Positions 1 to 6,968 of a stretch of 7,333 bases of DNA are shown piece by piece. The DNA lies in NCBI GenBank assembly GCA_047517485.1, contig JAKZSU010000127.1:1-7333 (forward strand). The letters are read 5' to 3'. Positions within the stretch are counted from its first letter, which is position 1. Each line of letters opens with the position of its first letter. Below the pieces are notes generated by a model that saw nothing but the letters and a program-made list of their open reading frames with translations, did no database searches and was not told the origin of the DNA. This DNA comes from JAKZSU01 sp047517485 (GTDB taxonomy: Bacteria > Pseudomonadota > Alphaproteobacteria > UBA7887). The position numbers were made by a program, and so were the translations under genes.

Positions 1-24
1 CGGGCGGTTGCCGGCAGTCCACAT
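1..24 (-). CDS. IS5-family transposase, N-terminal 8 codons (cut by window edge)
   Basis: Read on the minus strand, the first eight codons give MWTAGNRP. This resembles the start of many IS5-family DDE transposases of proteobacteria, which begin with a Met-Trp-Thr segment just before an Arg-Tyr-Pro-Ser-Asp-Leu-Thr-Asp motif that would lie outside the window. A GAGG ribosome binding site sits about six bases before the ATG (minus-strand GAGGTGCCCC then ATG), supporting this start. Only eight residues are visible, so the call rests on the opening residues plus the ribosome binding site. A chance ATG in non-coding DNA cannot be excluded. Confidence 0.5.
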
Positions 25-78
25 GGGGCACCTCAAGAGCAAATTCACCACCCCAGAGAATCACAGCTGATTCAGCTC
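1..78 (-). mobile_element. End of an IS5-like insertion sequence (outer limit approximate)
   Basis: This covers the putative transposase start, its ribosome binding site and the leader expected between it and the IS terminus. An imperfect palindrome, GAATCACAGCTGATTC (58-73), lies in the leader and could be part of the terminal repeat region. The exact terminus and target-site duplication cannot be set because the other end of the element is not in the window. The right limit given here is a guess from where the transposase leader should end. The neighbouring SUMF gene begins shortly afterwards without its usual N-terminal part, as expected if the element or an associated deletion removed it. 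Confidence 0.4.
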
Positions 79-131
79 TTCAAGAGGGGGCGCCGGATAA
101 CCGATTCATCCGACTCATAAAGTCCCCGGAC

Positions 132-146
132 GGACACTAAGTGTCC
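132..146. repeat. Perfect 15-bp hairpin palindrome followed by (CGG)5
   Basis: GGACAC-TAA-GTGTCC is a perfect inverted repeat with 6-bp arms and a 3-base loop. Five CGG triplets follow directly (147-161). No T-run follows, so it is not a typical intrinsic terminator. It could be an operator, a repeat-element end or chance. It lies between the IS end and the first recognisable SUMF codons, so it may mark the junction created when the SUMF gene was truncated. Confidence 0.4.
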
Positions 147-169
147 CGGCGGCGGCGGCGGATCCCGGC

Positions 170-991
170 GTGGGCTTCAAGGACTGCCCTGTCTGTCCCG
201 AGATGGTGGTGATCCCGCCCGGCACTTTCATGATGGGCTCGCCGGATACCGAAACCGGGCGAAGCGACCTTGAAGCGCCGCGTCATCGCGCGTCGATCCG
301 TCAACCGATCGCCGTCGGGCGCTATGAGGTGAGCTTCGCGGAATGGGACGCGTGCGCCGCCGACGACGCCTGCGACAGGTTTAGACCATCCGACGACGGC
401 TGGGGTCGAGGCGGGCGCCCAGTGATCAATGTCAGCTGGAACGATGCCAAGGCCTATGTCGCGTGGCTGCGCGAGAAAACCGGCGTCGTTTACCGTCTGC
501 TCAGCGAAACCGAGTGGGAATACGCCGCTCGCGCCGGCACGACGGAATCCCGAATCTGGGGTGCCGCGGTCGAGCTAGCCTGCCAAAATGGTAATACTCT
601 CGATCGCAGCGCGGAAATATCGGCCGACGCGACGGCGCGCTCCCATGCCTGCGAAGACGGTTATGCGGCCACGGCGCCGGTCGGCTCCTACGCCGCCAAC
701 CGGTTCGCGCTACACGACATGGTCGGCAATGTGTCCGAATGGGTCGAGGACTGTTGGTACCTGGGATATGTCGGCGCCCCGGCCGACGGCAGCGCGCGCT
801 CGCCATCGCGCGGCGGCCATCCGATGGAGCCCACCGCGCACCTTTCACCCGGCGACTGTCTCGACCGTGGCCACCGCGGCGGGAGTTGGCGCAGCGGCCC
901 CGACGAGACCCGCGCCGCCAGCCGCGCCGGCGACCCCAAGACCTTTCGCGCGAACTATATTGGCTTCAGGGTCGCCAGAAAGGCGCCTTAG
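170..991 (+). CDS. SUMF1/FGE-sulfatase-domain protein, probably 5'-truncated and lacking the catalytic cysteines
   Basis: A 273-residue SUMF1-type domain. Family hallmarks are EMVVIPPGTFMMGS (residues 11-24), PVINVSWNDAKAYVAWL (84-100), YRLLSETEWEYAARAGT (108-124), MVGNVSEWVEDCW (184-196), RGGSW (236-240) and the terminal IGFRVAR. True formylglycine-generating enzymes use two cysteines just after RGGS-Tyr. Here the aligned positions are Ser242 and Thr247, so sulfatase activation is unlikely. Many bacterial members without these cysteines have other or unknown roles. GTG at 170 is the only conventional start in the frame, which is open back to a TAA at 98-100. It falls inside the conserved segment (Asp-Pro-Gly-Val-Gly-Phe-Lys-Asp-Cys-Pro), and no signal peptide is present, so an upstream portion appears lost. 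A GGA seven bases before the GTG is a weak ribosome binding site. The gene is not functionally linked to the flagellar genes, which converge on it. Confidence 0.85.
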   Translation: MGFKDCPVCPEMVVIPPGTFMMGSPDTETGRSDLEAPRHRASIRQPIAVGRYEVSFAEWDACAADDACDRFRPSDDGWGRGGRPVINVSWNDAKAYVAWLREKTGVVYRLLSETEWEYAARAGTTESRIWGAAVELACQNGNTLDRSAEISADATARSHACEDGYAATAPVGSYAANRFALHDMVGNVSEWVEDCWYLGYVGAPADGSARSPSRGGHPMEPTAHLSPGDCLDRGHRGGSWRSGPDETRAASRAGDPKTFRANYIGFRVARKAP

Positions 992-1255
992 AGCCCTTTT
1001 CGACCTAATGCGGTCGGTTTGACCGCGCTCCCGCGGCCCCCTGGCTAGGAGCGTGCCGCCGCGCGATGTGTGGGCATCGGGCAAGCCGCGCAACGACGTA
1101 AGGGGCCGCGGGAGCGCGGCCTTCGGTGGGCGAACTTGGCTTTTCGTGTGCGTTGCGACGCTCGGACGATGCACCCACATCGCCCCTCGCGCCGCGCCTA
1201 CCCGAAAAGCCAATTTGGTCCATCAAACCGACCGCATTAGGTCGAATAGGGCTCT
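990..1255. repeat. 266-bp palindromic element with 33-nt terminal inverted repeats (MITE-like)
   Basis: Bases 990-1022 and 1223-1255 are inverted copies, 32 of 33 matching (a single T:T mismatch at 998/1247). On nearly the same axis, 1064-1095 and 1151-1182 pair at 25 of 32 positions, so the element as a whole is an imperfect palindrome. Two further stems sit inside: a perfect 18-bp GC-rich pair (1023-1040 with 1102-1119) and an 11-bp pair (1136-1146 with 1203-1213). The element fills essentially the whole gap between two convergent stop codons. The last two bases of the SUMF stop lie in its left arm, and its right arm ends 4 nt from the TPR gene stop. No target-site duplication or credible ORF is seen. 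It may be a MITE-like or REP-like repeat, and it could also act as a two-way transcription barrier. Confidence 0.8.
1023..1119. repeat. Perfect 18-bp inverted repeat nested in the palindromic element
   Basis: CCGCGCTCCCGCGGCCCC at 1023-1040 is exactly complementary to 1102-1119, leaving a 61-nt loop. The stem is 17 of 18 G/C and abuts the left terminal repeat. It uses a different symmetry axis from the outer arms, so the two foldings compete. This suggests a composite element, with one repeat inserted in or built from another. In RNA it would form a very stable hairpin just after the SUMF gene. No U-tract follows, so intrinsic termination is uncertain. Confidence 0.75.
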
Positions 1256-1259
1256 GGAC

Positions 1260-4200
1260 CTATTCCACGGCGGCCAGCTTGTCGCTCTCGACTCGTTCCC
1301 TCAGGGCGCCGAGGAAGGCCTCATAGGAATCGATTTCGGCGGCGGCATCGCTCAACGCGTTGGGATCGATCGGGCCGGCATCGATATAGCTCGCGATGGC
1401 ATCGAAAGCCCGCGCCTGGTCGCCGGCGGCGATCAATTCGCCATAGTCCTCGCGCAGGCCCGCGAGCGCGCTGCGGTTGTTGGTCAACGCCAGCGCCACC
1501 GCCATCCGCATCAAATCCTCGCCCTCTGCCTCGGTCAGGACCTCTCCCGGCTGCCAGCCGTCGAGCAGCCGCGCGGTCACCGTCGCCGCCGAGAGCCAAT
1601 CCTTCTGACGCCAATAGATCAGCGTCCGCAAGCGATCCGCTTCCGCGGTGGTGTCGCCGCGCATCAGATCGAGCGCTTGGCGATACTCCTCGGTCTCGGT
1701 GAGCGCGCGGACCATCAAACGCCGCCGCAACTCGGCGAGTTCGCTCGGCATGTTGGGCACCGCGCTCGCGCGCAAGGCATGCACCGCCTGCTTGGGCAAT
1801 TGATCGAGCAAGTAAACCTCGGCAAGCCGCGCCCCCACTGTCGCCAATTCATTGCCGCGAAGGCGAAAATCGATCTGGTGCTGAAGCACCGCGGCGGCCT
1901 CGGGCAACAAGTCGACTTCGATCAAGCGATCGGCCAGGCGGAAAATCATTTGATCGCCCACCGAACCGACTGGGGTGAGTTCGCGAAAATCGTAATACAA
2001 CGCCAGCGCCTCGAGCGGCCATAGAACATCGGCATCGCTATCCAGAAAGAGATCCTTGTAGGTGTCGTTCATGACATTGGCGATCACCCTCACATCGGGC
2101 GAGTCCGGGAACACCGAAATGACCTGGCGATAGCTCGCCAAACCGTTGCCGAAATCGCCGTCCTCGATATACATCTCGGCCATGCGTTGCATGAGATCGA
2201 GTTCGAACTGGTCGCCGCGCCAAATAAAGCGCAAACGGTCGAATCCCTCGATCACGTCGGCGCGCGAAATCTTGTCCTGCGCGAGCAGGAGTTCGAGCCG
2301 GTCGCGACCCGCCGTCGCCCGCGTGTAGCGATCATTGCTCGCCTCCGCGCGCTCGAACATGTCGAGCGCGGTGGTTCCTTTTCCGGCCGCCGCATAGGCC
2401 AGACCGCGAACATATGCGAGTCGATCACGCTCGATTTGGCGGAGATTTTCAGCCTTGAGATCGTTGAGAAGGATTTGCGCGCGCCCAACTTTGCCCGAAT
2501 GCGCCGCCGCTTCGGCGGCCAACAAGCGAAAACGCCGCGACAAGTGCTGTGGATAGTCCTCGGGAATCGCGCCGCCCGCCACGAAGGCGCGATCGGCGGC
2601 GCCCATATCGCCCTTTTCGGCATAAAAGGCGCCGCGCCAAATTCGCATTTCGCGGTGAAAGTCGAGCTAGGAGTCGAACAAATCGGCCTGCGCCTCTTCC
2701 GACCGGCCGAGCAGGAAGTTGGCGGCGCCACGCAGCGCGCGGATATTGATGTCTTGGTCGAGCCATGGTGCGTCGAGCAGCGCGCGCTCGATCCATCCCA
2801 GGGTCTCGGCGGCCTGGCCGTTGGCAAAATGGAAATGCGCGAGATCGAGGCGGGCGTCGCCGCGCTGTTCGCTGTCCGAGGCTCCCAACGCGAGATTGAA
2901 GGCATGCTTGCGGGCCAGGAAACCGTCGTCGGGGTCGCCGTTCCACGCCGCGAACTCAAACAAGCGCTCATCGTCGGTGAGAAAATCTTCCTCGGCGAAT
3001 TGCGATCCGGTGCCGGTGTTGAGCGGCAGCGCCGGCGCGGTCATCCCCGGCGGCGGCGTCAGCAGGCCGGGCTCATCGCCTTCCGCATCCGAATCGGCGA
3101 CCGAGCCGATGTTGAGACCGGCGAGATTGGTAATCTCAACGCCATCACGGAGGCTTCGAACCGTCACCGTGTCGGCGATCGGGCGTACCACGACGCCCTG
3201 CGCAGTTTCCAGCATTTCGAGATCGATCATGCGTCGTGCCGGCGCCACACCGCGGCCGACGGTGGTCAACGGTACGATGAACAGTTGGTCGCCAACCTCG
3301 GGGTCGACGATCACGACTTCCGCGCCCGGCGCCTCGTCGAGAACCATCAGATGGGCGCCGACGTCGGCGGAATACTGGCCGACCACCTCGATCGGATCGG
3401 AAGGTCCGCCCGAGGCGCCAAGGCTGACGATCCAGGTGCCATTCTCGACCCTGACCCGGGGTTTGTATTGACCGCTCAGGCGGAACCGGGCCAGCGCGCG
3501 CCCGGGCACCGGCACTTGCTCGGCGGCGGCAATGACCGGCATGTCCTCGGCGAGCAACCGAAAACTGAACATTGCCGGACTATCGAAGAGAACCCACAAG
3601 TAACCGGCGCGGCGAAATATTGCCGCCCCGACCTCGATTGGCCAGGGAAACTCGAGCTCGAGCCCGTTCGTCTTCGCGTCAAAGCCGACCAGCACCGTCG
3701 GTCCCTGATCGGTGACTTCGATCTCGACGGGCTCGACATCGGGCAGCGTGTCGTCTTCGCCAACCGCCTCGCCTCCATCCTCGGCCACGTCCTCCTCGTC
3801 CACATCCTCATCGACCATTGTTTCGCGCGCGGGCTCGGGCTCGGGTTGCGGCGCAACCCTTTTATCTATCGGCACGACCTGGCCGGGCTTTACCACGGTC
3901 CTTACGACCGTGCGCACGGGCTCGGCGACCGCCACGCTATCGGCAGGCGGTTCGCCCGCATCCGCGGCCGCCCATCCGGGCGCGGCCGGCTGTGCCGCTG
4001 GCGCCGGCGTTACCGCGGGCGTCTCCACCGGTGGCGTGACCGGAGGCGCCGCCGGCGGCACGGCGGCAACAGGGTCGGGTACCGCCGCCGCGACCTCCAC
4101 GACCTGCTCGGCCGCATCCGCGGGGGCGTCTTCGGGCACCATCACGTCGAGGACAATCTTCAATCCCGACCGATAGTCGCGCAAACGCGCGTTGGGCACG

Positions 4201-4889
4201 ATGTCTAGCGCCACGGCGAGCCCGCCATCTGACGCGACCGCGCCAATCGCGGTGATCGTCGACGGCAAGTCCTCGGCGGACAGCGGCCCGATGCGCGCCA
4301 CGGTATCGAACCGCACCACGACTCGGTCGCCTTCGCGCTCCACCCGATACGCGACTTCCTGGTCCCAATCGAATATCGCCCGACCAAAGTCCTCATGCGA
4401 GCCAAATTGTATCGCCAGTAGCGGCGCCGGCAATGCCGCCAGATCGTCGGGCGGCGCTACATCCACCGCAACCTGCGCCGGTGTCGGCGCGGTCACCGGT
4501 TCGACCGCCGCGGCGGTCAGTACGATCACCACGCCATTGCCTTCGCGGCGATGGTCCAGCACATAGTCCCCGGTCAGTTGGAAGCCGACGGTGCGTCCGC
4601 CATCGGTAACCCCGGCGGTCTCGACAATATTGGCAAGCTTGGTGAGGACTTCCGAAAAGCGCGGCATCAGCGGGCGCTCGAAGCGGACTCGCAACGTCCG
4701 TCCCTGGATTTGCGCCTCATAGTCGACCGAGTCGGGCCAAATGAATATCAATTGCGCGCCGTTGGGCTGAACCGCGACCTGGATTGGCACCGGTTGGGCG
4801 TTCTGCGCCAACGCGCCCTGATCCACGCCCGACCCGAAGGCAATGATGATCGCGAAACAGGCCAAAATCGGTCGGCTCAAAACTCTCAT
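1260..4889 (-). pseudogene. Large secreted beta-domain plus TPR-like protein, interrupted by an in-frame TAG (2667-2669)
   Basis: One reading frame of 1,210 codons with a single internal amber stop at codon 741. ATG at 4889 is preferred over an upstream TTG (4907), because a GGA lies 9 nt before it and it gives a clean signal peptide (Arg at 2 and 6, hydrophobic 8-19, cleavage after Ala-Leu-Ala28). The mature part has three related beta-rich units (about 41-127, 161-250, 404-492). Between units 2 and 3 lie a Pro/Ala-rich linker (about 270-305) and an acidic stretch (about 358-390). Helical TPR-like repeats run from about 655 to the end. Reading continues across the stop (Ala-Asp-Leu-Phe-Asp-Ser, stop, Leu-Asp-Phe-His-Arg-Glu) within a helical repeat, so a sense codon was probably replaced. 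The specific function is unknown. Its place 40 nt after a MotB gene suggests a periplasmic role in the flagellar motor, perhaps comparable to rhizobial MotC. Without readthrough, only a 740-residue fragment lacking most TPRs is made. Confidence 0.8.
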
Positions 4890-4929
4890 ATCGTTAAATC
4901 CACGCAATTTCCAATGTTTGAACCGACGG

Positions 4930-5700
4930 TCATAGGTTGCCTTCCTTGCGCGCGTCCTTACGAATCACGATGTCGATACGGCGGGCCACGCGATAGCGTT
5001 CTTCGACCGGCAGATCGAGGCTGATTTCATTGAATCGCGAGTCGGCGAAACCGAATGCATTGAGATTTTCGACATAACCCGCGCGGCGCAGAATATTGGC
5101 CACCGCCATGGCGCGCGCCAGCGACAGTTCCCAATTCGACGGAAAACCCCGCTTGGTTGCCGGATCCGGATCGGTGTGGCCATTGACATCGATGCGATTG
5201 GAGAGAAATCGAACCACGGTGCCGAGCCGTTCGATGGAATCCGGCGCCCCTTCGAGGAGCACCGCGACGCCGTCCTCGAACAGATTGTCGCTCGGCAAGG
5301 AGACAACGATGCGGTCATGCAAGGCATGCATGCGAATGTGATCGAGGATGGGATCGTCGCCCATCTTGTCGCCGATCAGTGCCCGCAGATAGCTCAGGCT
5401 ATAGCCTTGCGACGAGGCAACCTTGGGGATGTCGAGATCGGCCGACGGCTTCGAGGTAAGCGATTGCGCGGCCGGATTAAATTGTTGGGCAAGCGCGCTC
5501 ACGATCGCCTCAAACTCCTCTTTCTCCAACGTTGCCATCGAGAACAACATCACGAAAAAAACCAGCATCAGCGACACCAGGTCGCCGAAAGACAGCATCC
5601 ACGCTTCTGGATCGGGGCCAGGTTTCGGCGGATCCTCCGGCACTTTCTTGGGCGGCGCCGGCTCTAGCGCTTCTTCTTCGGTGACGTCTTCGTCAGCCAT
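4930..5700 (-). CDS. motB: Flagellar stator protein MotB-like (plug/TM plus OmpA peptidoglycan-binding domain)
   Basis: A complete 256-residue inner-membrane protein. After an acidic and Pro-rich cytoplasmic tail (1-32) comes one membrane segment (about 36-55), SFGDLVSLMLVFFVMLFSM, of the MotB N-terminal family. Asp40 sits where MotB has its essential ion-binding aspartate. The periplasmic OmpA-like domain shows RIDVNGHTDPDP (169-180), WELSLARAMAVANIL (190-204), FGFADSR (216-222) and ARRIDIVI (239-246), the usual signature for binding peptidoglycan. MotB subunits pair with MotA to form the ion channel that turns the flagellum; no motA is in this window. The ATG lies 6 nt after the end of the preceding MotB-like frame, with GGTGA upstream as ribosome binding site. 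The large TPR gene follows 40 nt downstream. The gene looks intact, unlike both neighbours. It could instead be an OmpA-family accessory stator protein, but the Asp favours a genuine MotB. Confidence 0.88.
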   Translation of the reverse strand: MADEDVTEEEALEPAPPKKVPEDPPKPGPDPEAWMLSFGDLVSLMLVFFVMLFSMATLEKEEFEAIVSALAQQFNPAAQSLTSKPSADLDIPKVASSQGYSLSYLRALIGDKMGDDPILDHIRMHALHDRIVVSLPSDNLFEDGVAVLLEGAPDSIERLGTVVRFLSNRIDVNGHTDPDPATKRGFPSNWELSLARAMAVANILRRAGYVENLNAFGFADSRFNEISLDLPVEERYRVARRIDIVIRKDARKEGNL

Positions 5701-5706
5701 CGCCGA

Positions 5707-6381
5707 TCACCGTGAAAAATCGATTTGTGAACCGCTGGTGACCCGGACCTGGAACACCATTTCGATCTCCCCCGGATTGCCGGGTTGCGCGCCAATAACC
5801 ACCGAGCTTGCCGGCGATCCGCGTTTCTGGACCGCGCGTGCGAACGCTCCGGCGCGGGCAATCTCCAAGATCTGCGCGGTCGCCCCGGCGTCGGCGAGAA
5901 AGGGGCCGGTAAAGGTCGAGAATTCGAGTTCGTAATTGAGCCCAGAGACCCGCCGCGACAGCGCCCGGGTGACCCGTTACATCAAATCCTCGCTGTCCTC
6001 GCGCAACAGCGTGCTGCCGGCCTCGAACAATTGCTCCGCCGGCATGCGAATTCGCATCACGGTGCCCGCGGAATAGAATTCGACCCGCGACAAGGGGACC
6101 GCGACCTGGAAGAAATCCCGCACTTCGCGGTGAAATTCCTCGACCGCGAGCGAATCGCCGACACTGGCGGCGAATTCGGTCGGATTGGCCTTATTGAGAA
6201 TCTCGGTCGAGAATGTCGACAGCAAACTCCCCATGACCGCCTTCACGCGATCTTGCTTGGGAGTGGCCATCGTGTTGAGCAGTACGAAGAAGGCCAGCAG
6301 GATCAGATAGAGCCCCAGAAATAGGGCTAGAGTCGGATCCTTTGGGACTTCCGGTGCTTCAAGTTCTTCTTCTTCGTCCAT
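5707..6381 (-). pseudogene. MotB-like paralogue lacking the channel Asp, broken by an in-frame TAA (5977-5979)
   Basis: A 225-codon frame with a premature ochre stop at codon 135. The N-terminal product is Glu-rich (1-15) then has one membrane segment, TLALFLGLYLILLAFFVLLNTMAT (17-40), in two halves similar to the next gene's TM. Aligned on the shared FFV..L...MAT, its Gly23 occupies the position of the downstream protein's Asp40, so it should not conduct ions by itself. Before the stop, MRIRMPAEQLFEAGSTLL matches the OmpA entry strand of the neighbour. After the stop, about 89 codons still read as a degenerate OmpA-like half (YELEFSTFTG, EIARAGAFARAVQKRG, MVFQVRV) ending at TGA 5707-5709. 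ATG 6381 is chosen over a TTG at 6390; both have weak ribosome binding sites. It probably served as an accessory stator subunit or partner. Translation now stops before the peptidoglycan-binding part is complete. Confidence 0.75.
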
Positions 6382-6483
6382 CGGCAACAACCCGTTCGGG
6401 CGCGACCCGCGCCGCCGCGGGCCCCGTCATGAGCGCGAATACTCATCGCCGTACCGATAGCCAGTTTGAACACGAGAGCGAGA
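6382..6483 (-). other. Short non-coding gap between cheY and the MotB-like pseudogene
   Basis: About 100 nt with no convincing gene on either strand. It is GC-rich near the MotB-like start, and short reading frames in it are Arg/Gly/Cys-rich and unlike neighbouring proteins. No clear intrinsic terminator (hairpin plus T-run) or sigma-70 style promoter is visible. It is the largest gap in the minus-strand run, so a promoter for the downstream stator genes is possible but not shown. Confidence 0.4.
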
Positions 6484-6870
6484 TCAGAATTCGCCCAGCA
6501 CCGCGCCCATTTTGGATTTCAACGTTTCGGCGTTGAACGGTTTGACGATGTAGTTGTTGACCCCTGCCTCCTTGGCAGCGATCACGTTCTCGGTTTTGCT
6601 CTCTGCCGTGATCATGATGAACGGCACTTGCTTAAGTGCGTCATCGGCACGAACTTCCTTCAACAATTGAAGCCCGGTCATTGGCTCCATATTCCAGTCG
6701 GAAATGATCAGCCCGAAATTCGCCTGCCTGGCTTTCGCCAGAGCCGCCGCCCCATCGGTTGCTTCCTCGACATTGTTGAATCCCAACTGCCGCAATAGAT
6801 TGCGGACGATCCGCAGCATCGTCTTATAATCGTCGACGATGAGGACCTGCATGTTTTTGTCTACCGACAT
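6484..6870 (-). CDS. cheY: Chemotaxis response regulator CheY
   Basis: A complete 128-residue stand-alone receiver domain with no output domain, the normal length for CheY. The acidic pair is Asp13-Asp14 in VLIVDDYKTM. The phosphoacceptor is Asp58 in LIISDWNMEPMTG, close to the enteric CheY wording. The switch residues are Thr88 (MITAES) and Tyr107, and the conserved Lys110 lies in the YIVKPF motif. Phosphorylated CheY would bind the flagellar motor to change rotation or speed; the kinase is not in this window. A GGAG ribosome binding site ends 7 nt before the ATG. The start overlaps the end of a 35-codon ORF by 10 nt, suggesting translational coupling to the MotE-like gene. All key residues are present, so the product should be active, though its motor partners here are damaged. 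Confidence 0.96.
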   Translation of the reverse strand: MSVDKNMQVLIVDDYKTMLRIVRNLLRQLGFNNVEEATDGAAALAKARQANFGLIISDWNMEPMTGLQLLKEVRADDALKQVPFIMITAESKTENVIAAKEAGVNNYIVKPFNAETLKSKMGAVLGEF

Positions 6871-6968
6871 TTCCGTACTCCACCCCTAAGCGGGTTTACC
6901 AGCTTGCTCATCCCGTCGCGGCGGACGCGAACCTCGAGCCCGGGTTTCTGCTCCATATCGTCGCTCAT
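6861..6968 (-). CDS. Hypothetical 35-residue ORF overlapping the motE-like stop and cheY start
   Basis: This small frame begins with an ATGA overlap on the stop of the MotE-like gene and ends 10 nt inside cheY. The arrangement is typical of translationally coupled genes. The product is charged (Met-Ser-Asp-Asp-Met-Glu-Gln start, Arg/Lys-rich end) with no membrane segment, signal peptide or domain I recognise. It might be a real small protein, the remnant of a longer gene, or only a coupling leader for cheY. Evidence is the overlap geometry alone. Confidence 0.35.
   Translation of the reverse strand: MSDDMEQKPGLEVRVRRDGMSKLVNPLRGGVRKCR
6878..6881 (-). promoter_or_regulatory. Ribosome binding site of cheY
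   Basis: GGAG on the minus strand, 7 nt before the cheY ATG at 6870. It lies inside the small upstream ORF (6861-6968), so ribosomes finishing that ORF would arrive at this site. Confidence 0.7.

Noticed and set aside
992..1259. Intrinsic terminator pair or structured RNA gene between the convergent genes
   Set aside because: Stems are strong but no U-tract follows them, the loops are long, and two stems compete. A repeat element explains the symmetry better, though a termination effect remains possible.
1053..2024. A 323-codon plus-strand frame starting in the palindromic element
   Set aside because: Most of it is antisense to the TPR part of the large gene, and the start is inside the inverted-repeat element. 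The composition is unlike a real protein.
3712..4176. Ser/Thr/Ala/Gly-rich plus-strand frame of 154 codons
   Set aside because: Low-complexity antisense of the Pro/Ala-rich and acidic linker of the secreted protein.
2187..4208. A 673-codon plus-strand open frame
   Set aside because: It lies antisense to the large secreted-protein gene, and its length is explained by high GC on the opposite strand. The product is Arg/His/Gly-rich with no recognisable domain, and the opposite frame has a signal peptide, repeats and operon spacing.
2667..5979. Stop-codon recoding (for example pyrrolysine at TAG) to explain the split genes
   Set aside because: One interruption is TAG and the other TAA, and several genes here use TAG as a normal terminator (SUMF, the large gene, the transposase fragment). 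Mutation is simpler.
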